Shown in pieces: positions 63,949-64,000 of a stretch of DNA of 64,000 nucleotides; position 1 is the first letter of the stretch, and each line of letters starts with the position of its first letter. The position numbers were made by a program, and so were the translations under genes. The DNA lies in assembly GCF_900635155.1 (NCBI RefSeq), contig NZ_LR134002.1, positions 2,108,001-2,172,000 on the forward strand, written 5' to 3'. This DNA is from Streptococcus sanguinis. Lineage in GTDB: Bacteria; Bacillota; Bacilli; Lactobacillales; Streptococcaceae. The notes below the pieces were generated by a model that searched no databases, was not told the DNA's origin, and saw only the letters and a program-made list of their open reading frames with translations.

Positions 63949-63980
63949 AAAACCCCTTTTAACCAAAGATTAAAAGGGAT
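63949..63980 (-). terminator. Terminator of a minus-strand gene beyond the right edge
   Basis: Stem CCCTTTTAA (63954-63962) with TTAAAAGGG (63970-63978), followed on the minus strand by GTTTTTATATT. The gene it ends lies outside the window (rpoC is expected from streptococcal synteny, unverified). Confidence 0.75.
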
Positions 63981-64000
63981 AGGTAAAAGACAACTTAAGA

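Overview
The window comes from the chromosome of a low-GC Gram-positive coccus, almost certainly an oral Streptococcus of the sanguinis/mitis type. The evidence is competence genes with ComX boxes, LPxTG surface proteins, a LevQRST/LevDEFGX-type sugar system, a streptococcal fol (sul) cluster, acetate kinase next to the comG operon, and a rarA-6S RNA neighbourhood. The sequence alone does not fix the species.

Layout. 1-3.4 kb: the 3' end of an unrecognised gene, a 180-bp dispersed repeat, dtd and relA. 3.8-20.9 kb: a type VIIb secretion island read on the minus strand, lying between relA and the LPxTG nucleotidase gene. In transcription order it holds esxA, two small helical LXG partner proteins, a 219-aa DUF4176-containing targeting factor, and two tandem copies of a three-gene module (TelE-like glycine-zipper LXG toxin, four-helix membrane immunity protein, 104-aa DUF4176 protein). 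The machinery genes essA, esaB, essB, essC and esaA follow. The toxins of the two modules are nearly identical while their immunity proteins have diverged in the middle. essB is broken by three apparent single-base frameshifts, and the upstream ATG of essC is out of frame across a run of seven T. As written, the locus has a full toxin arsenal and a doubtful secretion machine.

21-28.5 kb: an LPxTG CpdB-type nucleotidase, rsmE/prmA, a GNAT and a Nudix gene, a DUF3013 gene, rarA, 6S RNA with tRNA-Lys immediately behind it, and a candidate small RNA. 28.9-33.2 kb: a Cna/SpaA-type LPxTG adhesin and groES-groEL under a perfect CIRCE operator. 33.4-41 kb: a Lev-type regulatory and transport locus. 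Two membrane-anchored sugar-binding proteins and a two-component pair precede a mannose-family PTS (IIA, IIB, IIC, IID) and a small membrane protein. The PTS promoter region carries a perfect cre site and a 20-bp palindrome with related half-sites.

41.2-51.7 kb: ssbB with a ComX box, housekeeping genes (SDR, YtpR, thioredoxin, pepA, DUF1846), a small HTH/membrane-protein operon, the second 180-bp repeat, and a two-component/ABC transporter module resembling peptide-antibiotic resistance systems. 51.8-55.6 kb: folP-folC-folE-sulD. 55.8-59.6 kb: two CPBP-related membrane proteins (one without the catalytic motif), ackA and a methyltransferase. 59.7-63.9 kb: comGA-GG, the transformation pilus operon under a ComX box, and a DUF1033 gene.

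How it works together: competence genes (ssbB, comG) share ComX boxes. Translation is densely coupled (ATGA, TAATG and TGATG junctions) in the lev, ABC, comG and T7SS operons. Two genes appear to be transcribed as leaderless mRNAs. Nothing in the window looks like an insertion sequence, a CRISPR array or an intact prophage.
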